A DNA stretch of 57,916 nt, taken from assembly GCA_050951585.1 (NCBI GenBank), contig JBMNJI010000016.1, positions 1-57,916 of the forward strand. The letters are read 5' to 3'. The notes below the pieces were generated by a model. The model was not told the origin of the DNA and searched no databases. It worked only from the letters and a program-made list of their open reading frames with translations. Each line of letters starts with the position of its first letter. Position 1 is the stretch's first letter. This stretch comes from UBA3937 sp050951585 (GTDB lineage: Bacteria; Bacillota; Peptococcia; DRI-13; DTU073). Below are positions 1-8,613 of the stretch, piece after piece. The position numbers were made by a program, and so were the translations under genes.

Positions 1-2
1 TG

Positions 3-199
3 ATAGTGTCAAGTAATCGTTGGCAATTTTTTTATCTTATCTACATTCAAGCTTTAAACCTGTACTTATCCCTTTTTAGAATCGCTATTTTTTTCAATAT
101 TCCTTCCTTCTCGGCTTTAAATTTTCAACTATCTATATATTAATTCCGAGCACGTCCTATCGTTGAGCATGTTAAGCATGGCCTTCCGTCCATTCGTTT
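3..199 (-). mobile_element. Truncated right end of an ISLre2-type insertion sequence
   Basis: The reverse complement of this stretch matches bases 56442-56637, the 3' end of the ISLre2-type element near the other end of the window. I see only two mismatches in about 195 bp. It contains the outer terminal repeat (tagtgtcaag...) and the last codons of the transposase. Similarity stops abruptly near base 199, about 20 bp before the dnaB stop codon. Only the end of the element is present, so this is a remnant or one side of a rearrangement. The two copies are in inverted orientation, about 56 kb apart. Confidence 0.85.
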
Positions 200-218
200 A
201 ATAGGACACGCCTCTTTA

Positions 219-1544
219 TCAGTGATTTCGGTCAAGATTCACAAACTTCGTGAATTCCTTGATAAAGCCTAATTCCACCGTTCCGGTGGGCCCGTTACGA
301 TGTTTAGCAATAATGATCTCCGCGATCCCGGGCTTTTCCGATTCCTGGATATAGTAATCCTCCCGATAAATAAACATTACCAAATCGGCATCCTGCTCCA
401 GGGCTCCGGATTCACGCAAATGACTCAAGGACGGCCGTTTGTCCGGGGATTGCTCTACCGCCCGGGACAATTGAGAAAGAGCGATAATCGGCACATTTAA
501 CTCCCTGGCTAAAGCTTTCAAAGAACGCGATATTTCGGAAATTTCCTGTTGACGGTTTTCGGACCGCTTCCCTACCTGCATTAATTGCAGATAATCAATG
601 ACAATCAGGCTTAAACCCTTTTCCGCTTTAAGTCTTCTTGCTTTAGCCCGCAACTCCAGGACAGAAATAGCCGGCGTATCGTCAATATAGAGCTCCGCCA
701 TCGATAGAGGTTGTGACGCTTTGGTTAAGCGCACCCATTCCTCATCCATTAAACGGCCTGTGCGTAATTTATGTTGATCAATCATCGCTTCAGAGCTCAT
801 AATTCTCTGGACCAGCTGCTCTTTGGACATTTCCAGACTGAATACCGCCACTGGCTTTTTCGCTTTTAAAGCCGCATTCTGCGCCATATTCAAACCGAAA
901 GAGGTTTTTCCCATGGCGGGACGCGCGGCCAGAATAATTAAATCCGAAGGCTGCCACCCCGAGGTCATACTGTCCAGATCGGCAAAGAATGATGGTATGC
1001 CGGTGATATTTCCTTTATTGCCCGACATGTATTCGATCTTCTCCAGGGTTTCGCCAAGCACCTGCTTCAGCGGAACCAACCCGGAAAAATTCCGCTCGTC
1101 GGCAATTTCCAGAATCATTTTTTCGGCATTGTCTAAAAGCTCCCGGGTCTCCTCCTGATCCTCATAACACCGGTTGGCAATGTTCGTGGAAACACGAATT
1201 AATTTGCGCAAGATAGACTTTTCCGCCACTATTTCCGCATAATGACGCGCATTGGCCGCTGTCGGGACAACATTAGCCACCTCGGCCACATACCCGATTC
1301 CGCCGACCTTTTCCACCTCGTTCAACCGGTGTAACTCTTCCGTCAGCGTAACCATATCCACCGGGTCCCCTTTTGCCTCTAGGCCTACAATGGTCGTAAA
1401 CAGAATTTGATGGGCCTCTTTATAAAAGTCTTCCGGCTGTAATACCTCGAGCGCGATATAAACCGCCTCTTTATCAATCATCATTGAACCGAGCACAGCC
1501 TGTTCCGCCTCTAAATTATAAGGGGGCAACTTTTCTAACAACAT
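219..1544 (-). CDS. dnaB: Replicative DNA helicase DnaB
   Basis: This 441-residue protein is the hexameric replicative helicase that unwinds DNA at the fork, called DnaC in Bacillus subtilis. The N-terminal helicase-interaction domain covers about residues 5-110 (PPYNLEAEQAVLGSMM). The RecA-like ATPase domain starts near residue 180 with Walker A AARPAMGKTSF at about 206-216 and Walker B LIVIDYLQLM. Length is normal for the family and no intein is present. It is the last gene of the minus-strand run rpsF-ssb-rpsR-yybS-gdpP-rplI-dnaB, a common Firmicutes order, separated from rplI by about 108 bp. An IS remnant lies about 20 bp beyond its stop codon, so its native terminator may have been replaced. 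Confidence 0.97.
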   Translation of the reverse strand: MLLEKLPPYNLEAEQAVLGSMMIDKEAVYIALEVLQPEDFYKEAHQILFTTIVGLEAKGDPVDMVTLTEELHRLNEVEKVGGIGYVAEVANVVPTAANARHYAEIVAEKSILRKLIRVSTNIANRCYEDQEETRELLDNAEKMILEIADERNFSGLVPLKQVLGETLEKIEYMSGNKGNITGIPSFFADLDSMTSGWQPSDLIILAARPAMGKTSFGLNMAQNAALKAKKPVAVFSLEMSKEQLVQRIMSSEAMIDQHKLRTGRLMDEEWVRLTKASQPLSMAELYIDDTPAISVLELRAKARRLKAEKGLSLIVIDYLQLMQVGKRSENRQQEISEISRSLKALARELNVPIIALSQLSRAVEQSPDKRPSLSHLRESGALEQDADLVMFIYREDYYIQESEKPGIAEIIIAKHRNGPTGTVELGFIKEFTKFVNLDRNH

Positions 1545-1652
1545 ATCTTACCCTTCCTCACTCTTGATTTTTGACTCCGCAAATTCTTTTTTCCGTTACT
1601 TCCTGCCACTTTTCTATCATAAGAGAAGCCGTTTGTCGGTGCTCCTCATCCT

Positions 1653-2105
1653 TTACTGCTCTGATGCGATAACCTTTACCTGAATAGACGCTGTAACTTT
1701 AGGATGCAGTTTTATGGCCACATCATAAGTGCCCAAAGTTTTAATCGTCCCGCTTAACTCAATTTTTCTTTTATCAATGGTGATCCCCTTTTCTTTGACC
1801 AGGGCTTCACTGATATCCCGATTACTGATGGCGCCAAAGAGCCGTCCGCCTTCCCCTGTTTTCACCGGCAGGGTTAAAACAGTACCGGCAAGCTGTTTCC
1901 CGAGCCCGCGCGCCTCCTGATATTCCTCTTCCTTGCGTTTGTTCTCTATCTCCTTCTTGCTGGCCAGATCCTTTAGATTGCCTTCCGTGGCTTCCGAAGC
2001 CAGCCCTTTCGGGAAAAGAAAATTACGGGCAAAGCCTTCCGCCACGTTGATAATATCCCCTTTTTTCCCTGTTCCCTTCACATCTGCTCTTAAAATTACT
2101 TTCAC
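1653..2105 (-). CDS. rplI: 50S ribosomal protein L9
   Basis: The 150-residue product is ribosomal protein L9, which binds 23S rRNA domain V through its N-terminal domain. The N-terminal signature VKGTGKKGDIINVAEGFARN and the following NFLFPKGLA are clear. A long connecting helix spans about residues 45-75, followed by the C-terminal domain. The start codon is GTG and overlaps the stop of the upstream gdpP gene (GTGA), indicating translational coupling. A good ribosome site (aaaggagat) lies inside the gdpP end. The gdpP-rplI-dnaB linkage is typical of Firmicutes. Confidence 0.97.
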   Translation of the reverse strand: MKVILRADVKGTGKKGDIINVAEGFARNFLFPKGLASEATEGNLKDLASKKEIENKRKEEEYQEARGLGKQLAGTVLTLPVKTGEGGRLFGAISNRDISEALVKEKGITIDKRKIELSGTIKTLGTYDVAIKLHPKVTASIQVKVIASEQ

Positions 2106-3931
2106 GAAGTAACATCTCCTTTCTGAAATACCTTTTCCAAAGCGTTAAGAAGCAGTTCCTCCGCCTCCGCTATTTCCCCCGGCACCTGGACGGCAGCAAT
2201 CGTCAGATGTCCACCCCCGCCGAGCTTTTCCATAATTACCTGAACGTTAAACTTGCCATTCGAGCGGGCGCTAATCGCCGCAACCCGATCGGGAAAAGGC
2301 CAGAGCACAAAAGAAGCGTTCACGCCATTAATACTCAACATCGCATCGGCGGCCTTCGCCGCCAACAATTGCGCGCTTTCGGACGGTTCCGTGCCGACGC
2401 TCACCGCAATTTCCCCATAAAGGACCCGCGCCTTGCTCACTACCTCCGCCTGTAAAATCACGGAATGCAAATCATCCTGCTGCAGCTTTTGCACTGCGGC
2501 CGGATCCGCCCCCATCTTGCGCAAATATGAGGCCGCCGCAAATGTGCGGGCCCCCGTCTGGAAAATGAAATTTTTCGTATCAACGATCATCCCGGCCAAA
2601 AGAGCGGAGGCTTCCTCCGGACTGATTTTTACTTGCTCTCCTATATATTGTAACAACTCCGCCACCAGCTCACAAGATGAAGAAGCATAAGTTTCCAAAT
2701 ATAACAAATCGGGTTGCTCAATAAACTCTTCCCCGCGCCGGTGATGGTCAATCACCGCGACCTTCGCCGCCTGCTTCAATAACCCCGGTTCCGGCAAAAG
2801 AGAAGGTTTATGGGTGTCGACAATAATCAACAGCATCTTCCCTTGCGCCTTCCGCCACGCTTCACCGGCTCTCAGTAAATTAGGGCGGGCATTACAGGGG
2901 AACAACTCCAGTAAACGATCGACCATTGAATTACGGGCATCCCGGACAATCCACCCCTTTTTCCCCAGGTCCCGCACGGCTTTAAACAAGCCCAAACAAG
3001 CACCCATGCTATCATAATCGGCCATCGCATGACCCATGATCATCACCTCGGACGATTGCAGAATCAGCTCGCGCAACGCCTCGGCCGTAAGCCGTGTTTT
3101 TACCTTAGTCCTTTTTTCTCTGCTTAAAGATTTCCCGCCGAAAAAAACAACCTTTTCCGGCGATTTCCGAACAAGCTGATCCCCGCCGCGTTCCTGCGCT
3201 AAATCAAGGGCGGCTTGGGCCAGTCTGCCCAACTCCCCGAGCCGTCCGTGTTCGTCCACGCCCACCCCCATACTCAACGTTAGCGGAATCGTATTGCCTT
3301 CCTTGATTTCCCGCATTTTATCCAGAATACTAAAGTGGTCTTTCTCGGCCCGTTTCAATTGTCCTTGCGTCAAAATGATCAGATACCGGCTTTCGCCAAT
3401 CTGACTTAAAAAACCTTGCAGACTCTCCACCCATTCCGCCAGGGTGCGCTCAATGGCCCCGCTCAAATAGAGTTTTTGCTCTTCTCTTACCGAATTTAAT
3501 ACCTCGGCCCGATTATCAAGCTGAGCCATCATGAGCACCGGCGCATCAGTTTTCTTTCCCGCAAACAGGTTGATTTCTTCGGTTAAATCCTGACAAAGAT
3601 ACAGAATTCCCTCCTGCCCGTGCCAGATTATTTCCTGCGCAACAAAATACAAAAGCCGGTTCTGCCATTTGTTGAGGCCGGGTGTCACCAAATGAAGGGA
3701 AAACTTTTGGGCGAGTTGCTCGCCTACCTCTATTTTTGTTCCGGTCTGAAAAGAAAAAAGCTGATTCAGCCAAAGCACCCTTCCCCGTTTATCGACCATA
3801 CACGCACCCAATGGCAGCTCGTTGACAAGGGCTTTATATTTAGAAGAGCCTTTTCCCTTTTCCCAGAGCAGGAAAAAAACCACCAGCATTAAGAAAATAA
3901 TGATCAGGTACATCAGCCAGTACCCTGGCAT
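2102..3931 (-). CDS. gdpP: Cyclic-di-AMP phosphodiesterase GdpP (DHH/DHHA1)
   Basis: This 609-residue membrane protein is a GdpP/YybT-family phosphodiesterase that hydrolyses c-di-AMP to pApA. A hydrophobic N-terminus (about residues 5-24) anchors it. A PAS-like segment follows (about 35-90), then a degenerate GGDEF-like domain, then the DHH phosphoesterase domain. Metal-site motifs are visible: GHAMADYDSMGA, LLIIVDTHKP, VIDHHRR, and the C-terminal DHHA1 GGGGH. Bacillus GdpP has about 659 residues and two membrane helices, so this copy is slightly shorter at the N-terminus. It overlaps rplI by a few bases. A BusR-like regulator with an RCK_C domain lies 7 kb away, so c-di-AMP signalling is probably active. 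The biochemical role is inferred from the family. Confidence 0.92.
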   Translation of the reverse strand: MPGYWLMYLIIIFLMLVVFFLLWEKGKGSSKYKALVNELPLGACMVDKRGRVLWLNQLFSFQTGTKIEVGEQLAQKFSLHLVTPGLNKWQNRLLYFVAQEIIWHGQEGILYLCQDLTEEINLFAGKKTDAPVLMMAQLDNRAEVLNSVREEQKLYLSGAIERTLAEWVESLQGFLSQIGESRYLIILTQGQLKRAEKDHFSILDKMREIKEGNTIPLTLSMGVGVDEHGRLGELGRLAQAALDLAQERGGDQLVRKSPEKVVFFGGKSLSREKRTKVKTRLTAEALRELILQSSEVMIMGHAMADYDSMGACLGLFKAVRDLGKKGWIVRDARNSMVDRLLELFPCNARPNLLRAGEAWRKAQGKMLLIIVDTHKPSLLPEPGLLKQAAKVAVIDHHRRGEEFIEQPDLLYLETYASSSCELVAELLQYIGEQVKISPEEASALLAGMIVDTKNFIFQTGARTFAAASYLRKMGADPAAVQKLQQDDLHSVILQAEVVSKARVLYGEIAVSVGTEPSESAQLLAAKAADAMLSINGVNASFVLWPFPDRVAAISARSNGKFNVQVIMEKLGGGGHLTIAAVQVPGEIAEAEELLLNALEKVFQKGDVTS

Positions 3932-3986
3932 GCCAACACCACCTTGTCCCGGAAACTCAAGATCTTCCGCAGGTACGGTTAAGACA

Positions 3987-4970
3987 TTAAGAGGGCTTGG
4001 ATTCAGCTTTCCGTCGATAATTGAATAACAAATCCATCAGCCCGACCCCGGCGATAATCGCCAGCGGCAAAAGACCAAACAATAAAAACAAGCACAGAAA
4101 CACCCAAGGAAGAGCCCGCGACATATTATACTTCCCGAAAAGAAAAGATAAGACCGCACAGCCCAAGATAAAAAACACCGGTAAATAAACCATGATGATA
4201 TTTTGCCCTACGGCCAATAATCCTTCTATTTGATAGTAATCCCCCAATAAATAGGCACCATATCCGCCAAGAAACCCCCAGACAATCCACCAGGGAAGCC
4301 GCCACTCCTTCAGCGGCGAAAATGGCGGGAAGACCCGGGCCGGAGCGATCCTCTTTAAGGCCCTGCGGGCAATGAGATAATTGGTAGTAGCCAGTAACGC
4401 TCCCCAGAGCGCAAAGAAAGCCGGGAAAAGGCGCGTAAGGAACACGACCAGTTCTTCCAATTGCTCGCGAAGCGTCTCCTCCGTGAGAAAAGGATAGTCG
4501 GTATTAAATAACCCCTCCGCACGGTACATTTCAATTAACGGATCGATACTCGCCTGCAACTGCCTGCTGAAATAATTTGGCTCAAAGCCTAATACGGAAA
4601 TGAGTAGCAAGGCCACCAGCGCAAAAGAAATAATTACGGCCACAGCACCCATAACCATAGAAATTCCCGGTTTAAGGCCTCTCCGGATGGTCAACCCGTA
4701 AACAAAAGAGATGCCTGCATACTGCAGGAACAAAATCGAAGCTTGCGCCGGCCCCAGCAGAAAAAAATGTATTAGCCCCACCGCAAGCGCAGTATAAAAG
4801 CCCACCGTCAAGCCATGACACACGCTGACAATAATGAGGGGAACCGCCCAAAACAACTGTATAATAATCATTAAAGAGGGTATGTAGATACCGACCAGCC
4901 CTAACACTGCCAGGATAAGCATCGTAATAACACTATCTTTGATTGCGGAGGTCTGCATGAAATTACCCAC
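3987..4970 (-). CDS. yybS: YybS family membrane protein (DUF2232)
   Basis: This 327-residue integral membrane protein has about eight hydrophobic segments spread along its length. Examples are VITMLILAVLGLVGIYIPSL at the N-terminus and ALPWVFLCLFLLFGLLPLAI near the end. Sequence style and position between rpsR and gdpP match YybS/DUF2232, which occupies this place in many Firmicutes. Its function is unknown; the fold resembles small-molecule transporter or ECF-S type membrane proteins. It ends in a short basic tail. The 55-bp gap to gdpP suggests co-transcription. Confidence 0.8.
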   Translation of the reverse strand: MGNFMQTSAIKDSVITMLILAVLGLVGIYIPSLMIIIQLFWAVPLIIVSVCHGLTVGFYTALAVGLIHFFLLGPAQASILFLQYAGISFVYGLTIRRGLKPGISMVMGAVAVIISFALVALLLISVLGFEPNYFSRQLQASIDPLIEMYRAEGLFNTDYPFLTEETLREQLEELVVFLTRLFPAFFALWGALLATTNYLIARRALKRIAPARVFPPFSPLKEWRLPWWIVWGFLGGYGAYLLGDYYQIEGLLAVGQNIIMVYLPVFFILGCAVLSFLFGKYNMSRALPWVFLCLFLLFGLLPLAIIAGVGLMDLLFNYRRKAESKPS

Positions 4971-5050
4971 TTTCCAGTCACCTCTGTAATTCTCTATAAT
5001 CCTTCTGCTCTGATGTTAAATATACTTTTTTATGTTATCTTATTTATACT

Positions 5051-5080
5051 ATTAGAGGGAGCCTCGCTGCTCCCTCTAAT
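5051..5080. terminator. Perfect 12-bp hairpin between rpsR and yybS
   Basis: The arms attagagggagc (5051-5062) and gctccctctaat (5069-5080) are exact inverted repeats around a 6-base loop. It lies about 68 bp beyond the rpsR stop on the minus strand. There is no long T-run on either side, so it may be a weak terminator, an RNA-stabilising stem or a protein site rather than a classical intrinsic terminator. Confidence 0.5.
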
Positions 5081-5147
5081 CATTTCATTTGCTTAAATTA
5101 GTACTCTCCTACTACTCACCGCAATTACTGCTGTTTTCGTACTCTTT

Positions 5148-5378
5148 CTATTCTGCAGTGTAAGGCAACAGGGCAATGCTTCTGGCCCGTTTGATCGCCT
5201 CGGTTAATTGCCGCTGATGTTTGGCACAGTTTCCGGAAATCCGACGGGGTAAAATTTTCCCTCTTTCGGTCACAAATTTCCGCAGACGGCCAACTTCCTT
5301 ATAATCAATATCTTCAACTTTATCCACGCAAAATACACATACTTTTTTGCGCGGACGATGAGCCCGTTCACGTTTCAC
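5148..5378 (-). CDS. rpsR: 30S ribosomal protein S18
   Basis: The 76-residue basic protein is S18, which forms a heterodimer with S6 on the platform of the 30S subunit. The family core is visible as DYKEVGRLRKFVTERGKILPRRISGNCAKHQRQLTEAIKRARSIALLPY, here cited by its ends DYKEVGRLRKFV and RARSIALLPY. The N-terminal Cys pair (VCVFCVDK) resembles the zinc-binding version of S18. It follows ssb and rpsF in the usual rpsF-ssb-rpsR operon. A strong ribosome site lies just upstream (gaggga). Confidence 0.96.
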   Translation of the reverse strand: MKRERAHRPRKKVCVFCVDKVEDIDYKEVGRLRKFVTERGKILPRRISGNCAKHQRQLTEAIKRARSIALLPYTAE

Positions 5379-5401
5379 TTAGCTTCCCTCCTTAGTTTGT
5401 T

Positions 5402-5801
5402 TTAAAAGGGAATCTCTTCATCAGTAAATTCCACTTCATTTCCTACCGGTCCAAACTCCTGGGACGCACCGCTGTGCGCTCTCCCGTTTATCTAAAAATC
5501 TTACGGTTTCCGCTACTACCTCGGTGACCCAACGGCGCTGTCCGTCTTTGCCGTCATAAGTTCTGACCTGCAAACGACCGTCGACAGCCACCAGACGGCC
5601 TTTGCCAATATAATTGGCACAGTTTTCAGCCTGCTTTCGCCAGACAACAATGGGAATAAAATCAGCTTCTCTTTCACCCTGCGGATTAAGCCTTGACCGG
5701 TCAACCGCCAGGGTAAAAGTCGCCACCGCTACCCCGTTCGGCGTATAACGCAGTTCCGGGTCCTTTGTTAGTCTGCCAATTAGTACTACGCGATTAAGCA
5801 T
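5402..5801 (-). CDS. ssb: Single-stranded DNA-binding protein, with an apparent frameshift before the acidic tail
   Basis: This is SSB, which coats single-stranded DNA and recruits replication and repair proteins. The OB fold is complete: MLNRVVLIGRLTKDPELRYT at the start, then DFIPIVVWRKQAENCANYIGKG, then VVAETVRFLDKR. I start at ATG 5801, after ribosome site aagggtggt; an in-frame GTG lies 12 bp upstream at 5813. Read straight, the frame continues to an unrelated tail (..VPGVWTGRK) and stops at about 5436. In the +1 frame the same DNA encodes AHSGASQEFGPVGNEVEF followed by TDEEIPF and a stop at 5402-5404, the canonical SSB tip. The switch falls near the ccc at 5483-5485. A one-base insertion or a sequencing error explains this. 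Corrected length is about 132 residues. Confidence 0.9.
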
Positions 5802-5873
5802 TGCTTTCACCACCCTTGATCATCAATCACTACCTGGGCTTTATTCTGTAGACAACTAAAACGAAAAACGAGA

Positions 5874-6161
5874 TTAAGCATCCTTGCGAATGATCATGAA
5901 GCGGAGCATTTCTTCGGTAATCTTCAGAACACGGTCTAATTCCTTTGCGGTATCAGGTGTCCCCTTGAATTCAACCAAATAGTAGAAACCTTCATGCAGG
6001 TCTTTTATTTCATAAGCCAGGCGTTTTTTTCCCCAGCTGTCCAGCTTAGCCACTTCACCACCATTATTGTTAATCAGGTTGGTTACTTTCTCGACAGATG
6101 CGGCAAGCTTTTCCTCATCCAATTCTGGGTGAAGAATAAAGACCATTTCATAGTTGCGCAT
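5874..6161 (-). CDS. rpsF: 30S ribosomal protein S6
   Basis: The 95-residue protein is ribosomal protein S6, partner of S18. The sequence runs from MRNYEMVFILHPELDEEKL through WGKKRLAYEIKDLHEGFYYL to LRFMIIRKDA, all family landmarks. It is the first gene of the rpsF-ssb-rpsR operon. A very good ribosome site (ggaggaggtgaaag) precedes the ATG. A consensus-like promoter lies about 70-100 bp upstream on the minus strand. Confidence 0.97.
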   Translation of the reverse strand: MRNYEMVFILHPELDEEKLAASVEKVTNLINNNGGEVAKLDSWGKKRLAYEIKDLHEGFYYLVEFKGTPDTAKELDRVLKITEEMLRFMIIRKDA

Positions 6162-6261
6162 AACCTTTCACCTCCTCCCCCCGGACTAAACGGCCCCACC
6201 ATTTCGATGGAGCAGGGATGTTACATCTGGTAATTATAACATATCCGGATATAACAGGCAA
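6162..6261 (-). promoter_or_regulatory. rpsF operon promoter and leader
   Basis: On the minus strand a -35 TTGCCT (6256-6261) and -10 TATAAT (6233-6238) are separated by exactly 17 bp. The predicted leader of about 65 nt contains a small hairpin (ccat-cgaa-atgg) followed by ggggccg. In many bacteria the rpsF leader binds the S6:S18 heterodimer through a CCG-containing structure. This leader could be such a site, but I have not folded it. The promoter is well supported; the autoregulatory role is inference. Confidence 0.6.
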
Positions 6262-6274
6262 GCAATTTTATGTG

Positions 6275-8197
6275 TCACTTAATTTTTGTGACCTTGTTTG
6301 TTTCCCGACTTAACCAGTTTAGCTGGATATTGTTTTCTTTCAACAGCTGATACAACTTGGCATCGATTTGGGGTGGCTTGTAATCGCTAAGAAAGGTAAC
6401 TGTACGAATATCTTTATCCAAAACCCCTCCATGATATTGGGCCTCGATATAAAAAGTGCCGTCGCCATGCTTGTTGGTACCAACTATATCCGTAGGAGAG
6501 ATTTCCTTCTTTCCCTTCACCTTATATTTGATAAAATCAATGCTATTCACGTCACCACATGCCGTAAAAATATCATCCAGTTTGGAAGCCACGAAAACTT
6601 GCATCTCCTCCCAATTGAAATAATACCAATTGGCCAGGCTATCACCAAGCGTAAAAGTTGTCCGGGGTAATAAATTTTCTTTGTCTAAAGTAACGATGGT
6701 GTCGCCATAGTTTCTCAATGGATAGTTCCGAGCTTCCCCGATAAAATTCGTATTTCCCAAATATCCGTACACTTCATACTGGGAATTGGGGGTGTTCTTG
6801 ATGTCTGTGCCAAAAAGTTTATAGCTTAATTTCTTACGAAGATCAGGATTATAACATCCACTTGAAGAACCCACTTCCAATTGCGATTTAAATCTCCCGT
6901 CTTCAAAAATCTTTTTTAAGGTTAATTCGTTGGGCACTCTAATCCGCAAAGCACAGTTTTGGGCCATCTGCTCCAGTATTTGGGCCAGTTCGGGATCAAA
7001 TTCCCGGCCGGATTTGGCGAGAAACTCTTTTTGCCGCGCAGCTAAATTCCGGAGGGTAGGGATTTCATTAAGATTGACCGCTTGTCCGGCCCGAACGGCC
7101 TTCCCTGCAGTTGGAAAAAGGGTGGCTCCCTCATCATATTTGAAGGTGATGGCATTGAATTTCACTTTGGTGAAAGTATTGCTTAAAAATGCCGCTGCTT
7201 TCGCCGTCCCCACAGGTTTGACCGCGGTCACCGGTTTCGCCGTCACCGCGGGAACCGTGGCCGCCGGTTTCGAGGAGACCGAGAGCCCTTTGCCTGCCGT
7301 CTGGATTACTTTCCCGGTCCCCAACAAAGCCGCTGTTCCGCCCGCTAGTTTGCCAAACTCCCGGCTATCACTTAACGCTCTCTGAAGAGACCCTATCCCT
7401 TCTTGCGCCAGCACAGTGGCAACGGCTCCGCCAACCCTGGCCAGGTTTTTGATTGTATATTTTTCCGGATTATCCGCGTAGTCGTAATAAGTGTTCAGCG
7501 TACTTGCCTGCAAATTTTCCGGCAAGGCGTATTCTGCCGTGATTAGACCCAGCATGGCGAAATCGACGAGGGCCTTGGCCCCTCCTTCAATGGCCCCTAA
7601 TGTAAACTTCCAGCCTGTGGGGGTTTCGGATGTAATCAGCCGGTCAATTGGTTTAGTGACGAACGTCTTAAAGTTATTGTCAACATAGGCTGTCGCCCAG
7701 TTAATTTTCTCGTTTTTGGCCGCAGAAACGGCGGCGTAATGCGCCTTTTCCGCTTCCAGGGATAGAAAGCCCGCGGTTTTTACGCTGATCTTTTTACTGG
7801 ATACGCTCTCGCCGGTGGCCCGGTCAGTGGCAACTACATAAATGCTGTAGGTGGTTCCTTTAGTTAACCCCTCCAGCCGGGTATTGGTGCCGGTAGTCGT
7901 GGCCCGTAACTGGCCGTTTACATAGACGGCATAATCAACGACCCCCTGATTATTGGTCGCCTTCCGCCAGTACACAGAGAGCGATGTTTCCTTAATTGTC
8001 CCGGCCCAAAGACTGTCCGGAGCCGTGAATTCTTTTTGCGGCAACACCTTTTGCAGTTGCGCGATGACCGCAGCGTTGGTTAATTGCCCCCAGTCAAAGC
8101 CTATCCCTTGGGCGGTGAGCGGGAAACATTCCAGCACGAATATGAGAGTGGCTACTACCGCCACCACCTTATCAATCTTTTTCCGGGGAGTACCCAC
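6275..8197 (-). CDS. Secreted FnIII protein with a C-terminal toxin-like domain (possible ADP-ribosyltransferase-like, DUF3626-type)
   Basis: This 640-residue protein starts with a basic stretch and a hydrophobic signal-like segment (VVAVVATLIFVLECFPL, about 11-27), so export is likely. A fibronectin type III domain covers about 55-141 (SLSVYWRKATNNQGVVDYAV to YSIYVVATDRATGE). A middle region (about 145-400) looks like the linker or pre-toxin part of polymorphic toxins, with Gly/Ala-rich and TAKPVTAVKPV segments. The C-terminal 225 residues include EDGRFKSQLEVGSSSG, YEVYGYLGN and RTTFTLGDSLANWY. This order resembles the DUF3626 toxin family, thought to be ADP-ribosyltransferase-like. That assignment is from memory of motifs and is tentative. 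No immunity gene is seen next to it. It sits between the rpsF promoter and a DUF951 gene. Confidence 0.6.
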   Translation of the reverse strand: MGTPRKKIDKVVAVVATLIFVLECFPLTAQGIGFDWGQLTNAAVIAQLQKVLPQKEFTAPDSLWAGTIKETSLSVYWRKATNNQGVVDYAVYVNGQLRATTTGTNTRLEGLTKGTTYSIYVVATDRATGESVSSKKISVKTAGFLSLEAEKAHYAAVSAAKNEKINWATAYVDNNFKTFVTKPIDRLITSETPTGWKFTLGAIEGGAKALVDFAMLGLITAEYALPENLQASTLNTYYDYADNPEKYTIKNLARVGGAVATVLAQEGIGSLQRALSDSREFGKLAGGTAALLGTGKVIQTAGKGLSVSSKPAATVPAVTAKPVTAVKPVGTAKAAAFLSNTFTKVKFNAITFKYDEGATLFPTAGKAVRAGQAVNLNEIPTLRNLAARQKEFLAKSGREFDPELAQILEQMAQNCALRIRVPNELTLKKIFEDGRFKSQLEVGSSSGCYNPDLRKKLSYKLFGTDIKNTPNSQYEVYGYLGNTNFIGEARNYPLRNYGDTIVTLDKENLLPRTTFTLGDSLANWYYFNWEEMQVFVASKLDDIFTACGDVNSIDFIKYKVKGKKEISPTDIVGTNKHGDGTFYIEAQYHGGVLDKDIRTVTFLSDYKPPQIDAKLYQLLKENNIQLNWLSRETNKVTKIK

Positions 8198-8358
8198 TAC
8201 AACAATCCCTCCTACTAATTTGATATTTTTAACTATCGACTTTAATAATTTGAACTATCGACCGCTTCAATAGTTTTCAATATTATAGAATATTTCGACC
8301 TCTTATAGTATACACCTCTTATCCTCTTTCGGCAACCCCCGCCATAGCCTGCTTGGGC

Positions 8359-8574
8359 TTAGGGCGTGAGATTATCCCACTCCCTCGGCTCTCCCTGCCG
8401 GACGATTTTCTTCACCGCTTTTTCAAAAGAGGGTCTGTCCAGCCAAACCTGCCGTGCACATTTGCTGCACTTAATGCGAAAATCCATCCCCGTGCGCATG
8501 ATTTCCCACTCATCGCTACCGCAGGGGTGTTTTTTTCGCATCTTCACAATGTCTCCCACATTATACTGTCCCAT
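8359..8574 (-). CDS. DUF951 family protein (YyzM-like)
   Basis: A 71-residue small protein with the DUF951 pattern: YNVGDIVKMRKKHPCGSDEW, then MGMDFRIKCSKC-like spacing (TGMDFRIKCSKCARQVWLDR), then a basic C-terminal helix. The Cys at HPCG and the CSKC pair could bind metal. I start at ATG 8574 because ggtgatcagg precedes it; a TTG start at 8595 would add seven residues. The family often sits beside mechanosensitive channel and par genes in Firmicutes. Function is unknown. Confidence 0.85.
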   Translation of the reverse strand: MGQYNVGDIVKMRKKHPCGSDEWEIMRTGMDFRIKCSKCARQVWLDRPSFEKAVKKIVRQGEPREWDNLTP

Positions 8575-8613
8575 CCTGATCACCTGTTCTCTCAAAACTT
8601 CCCTCTTAATTCT

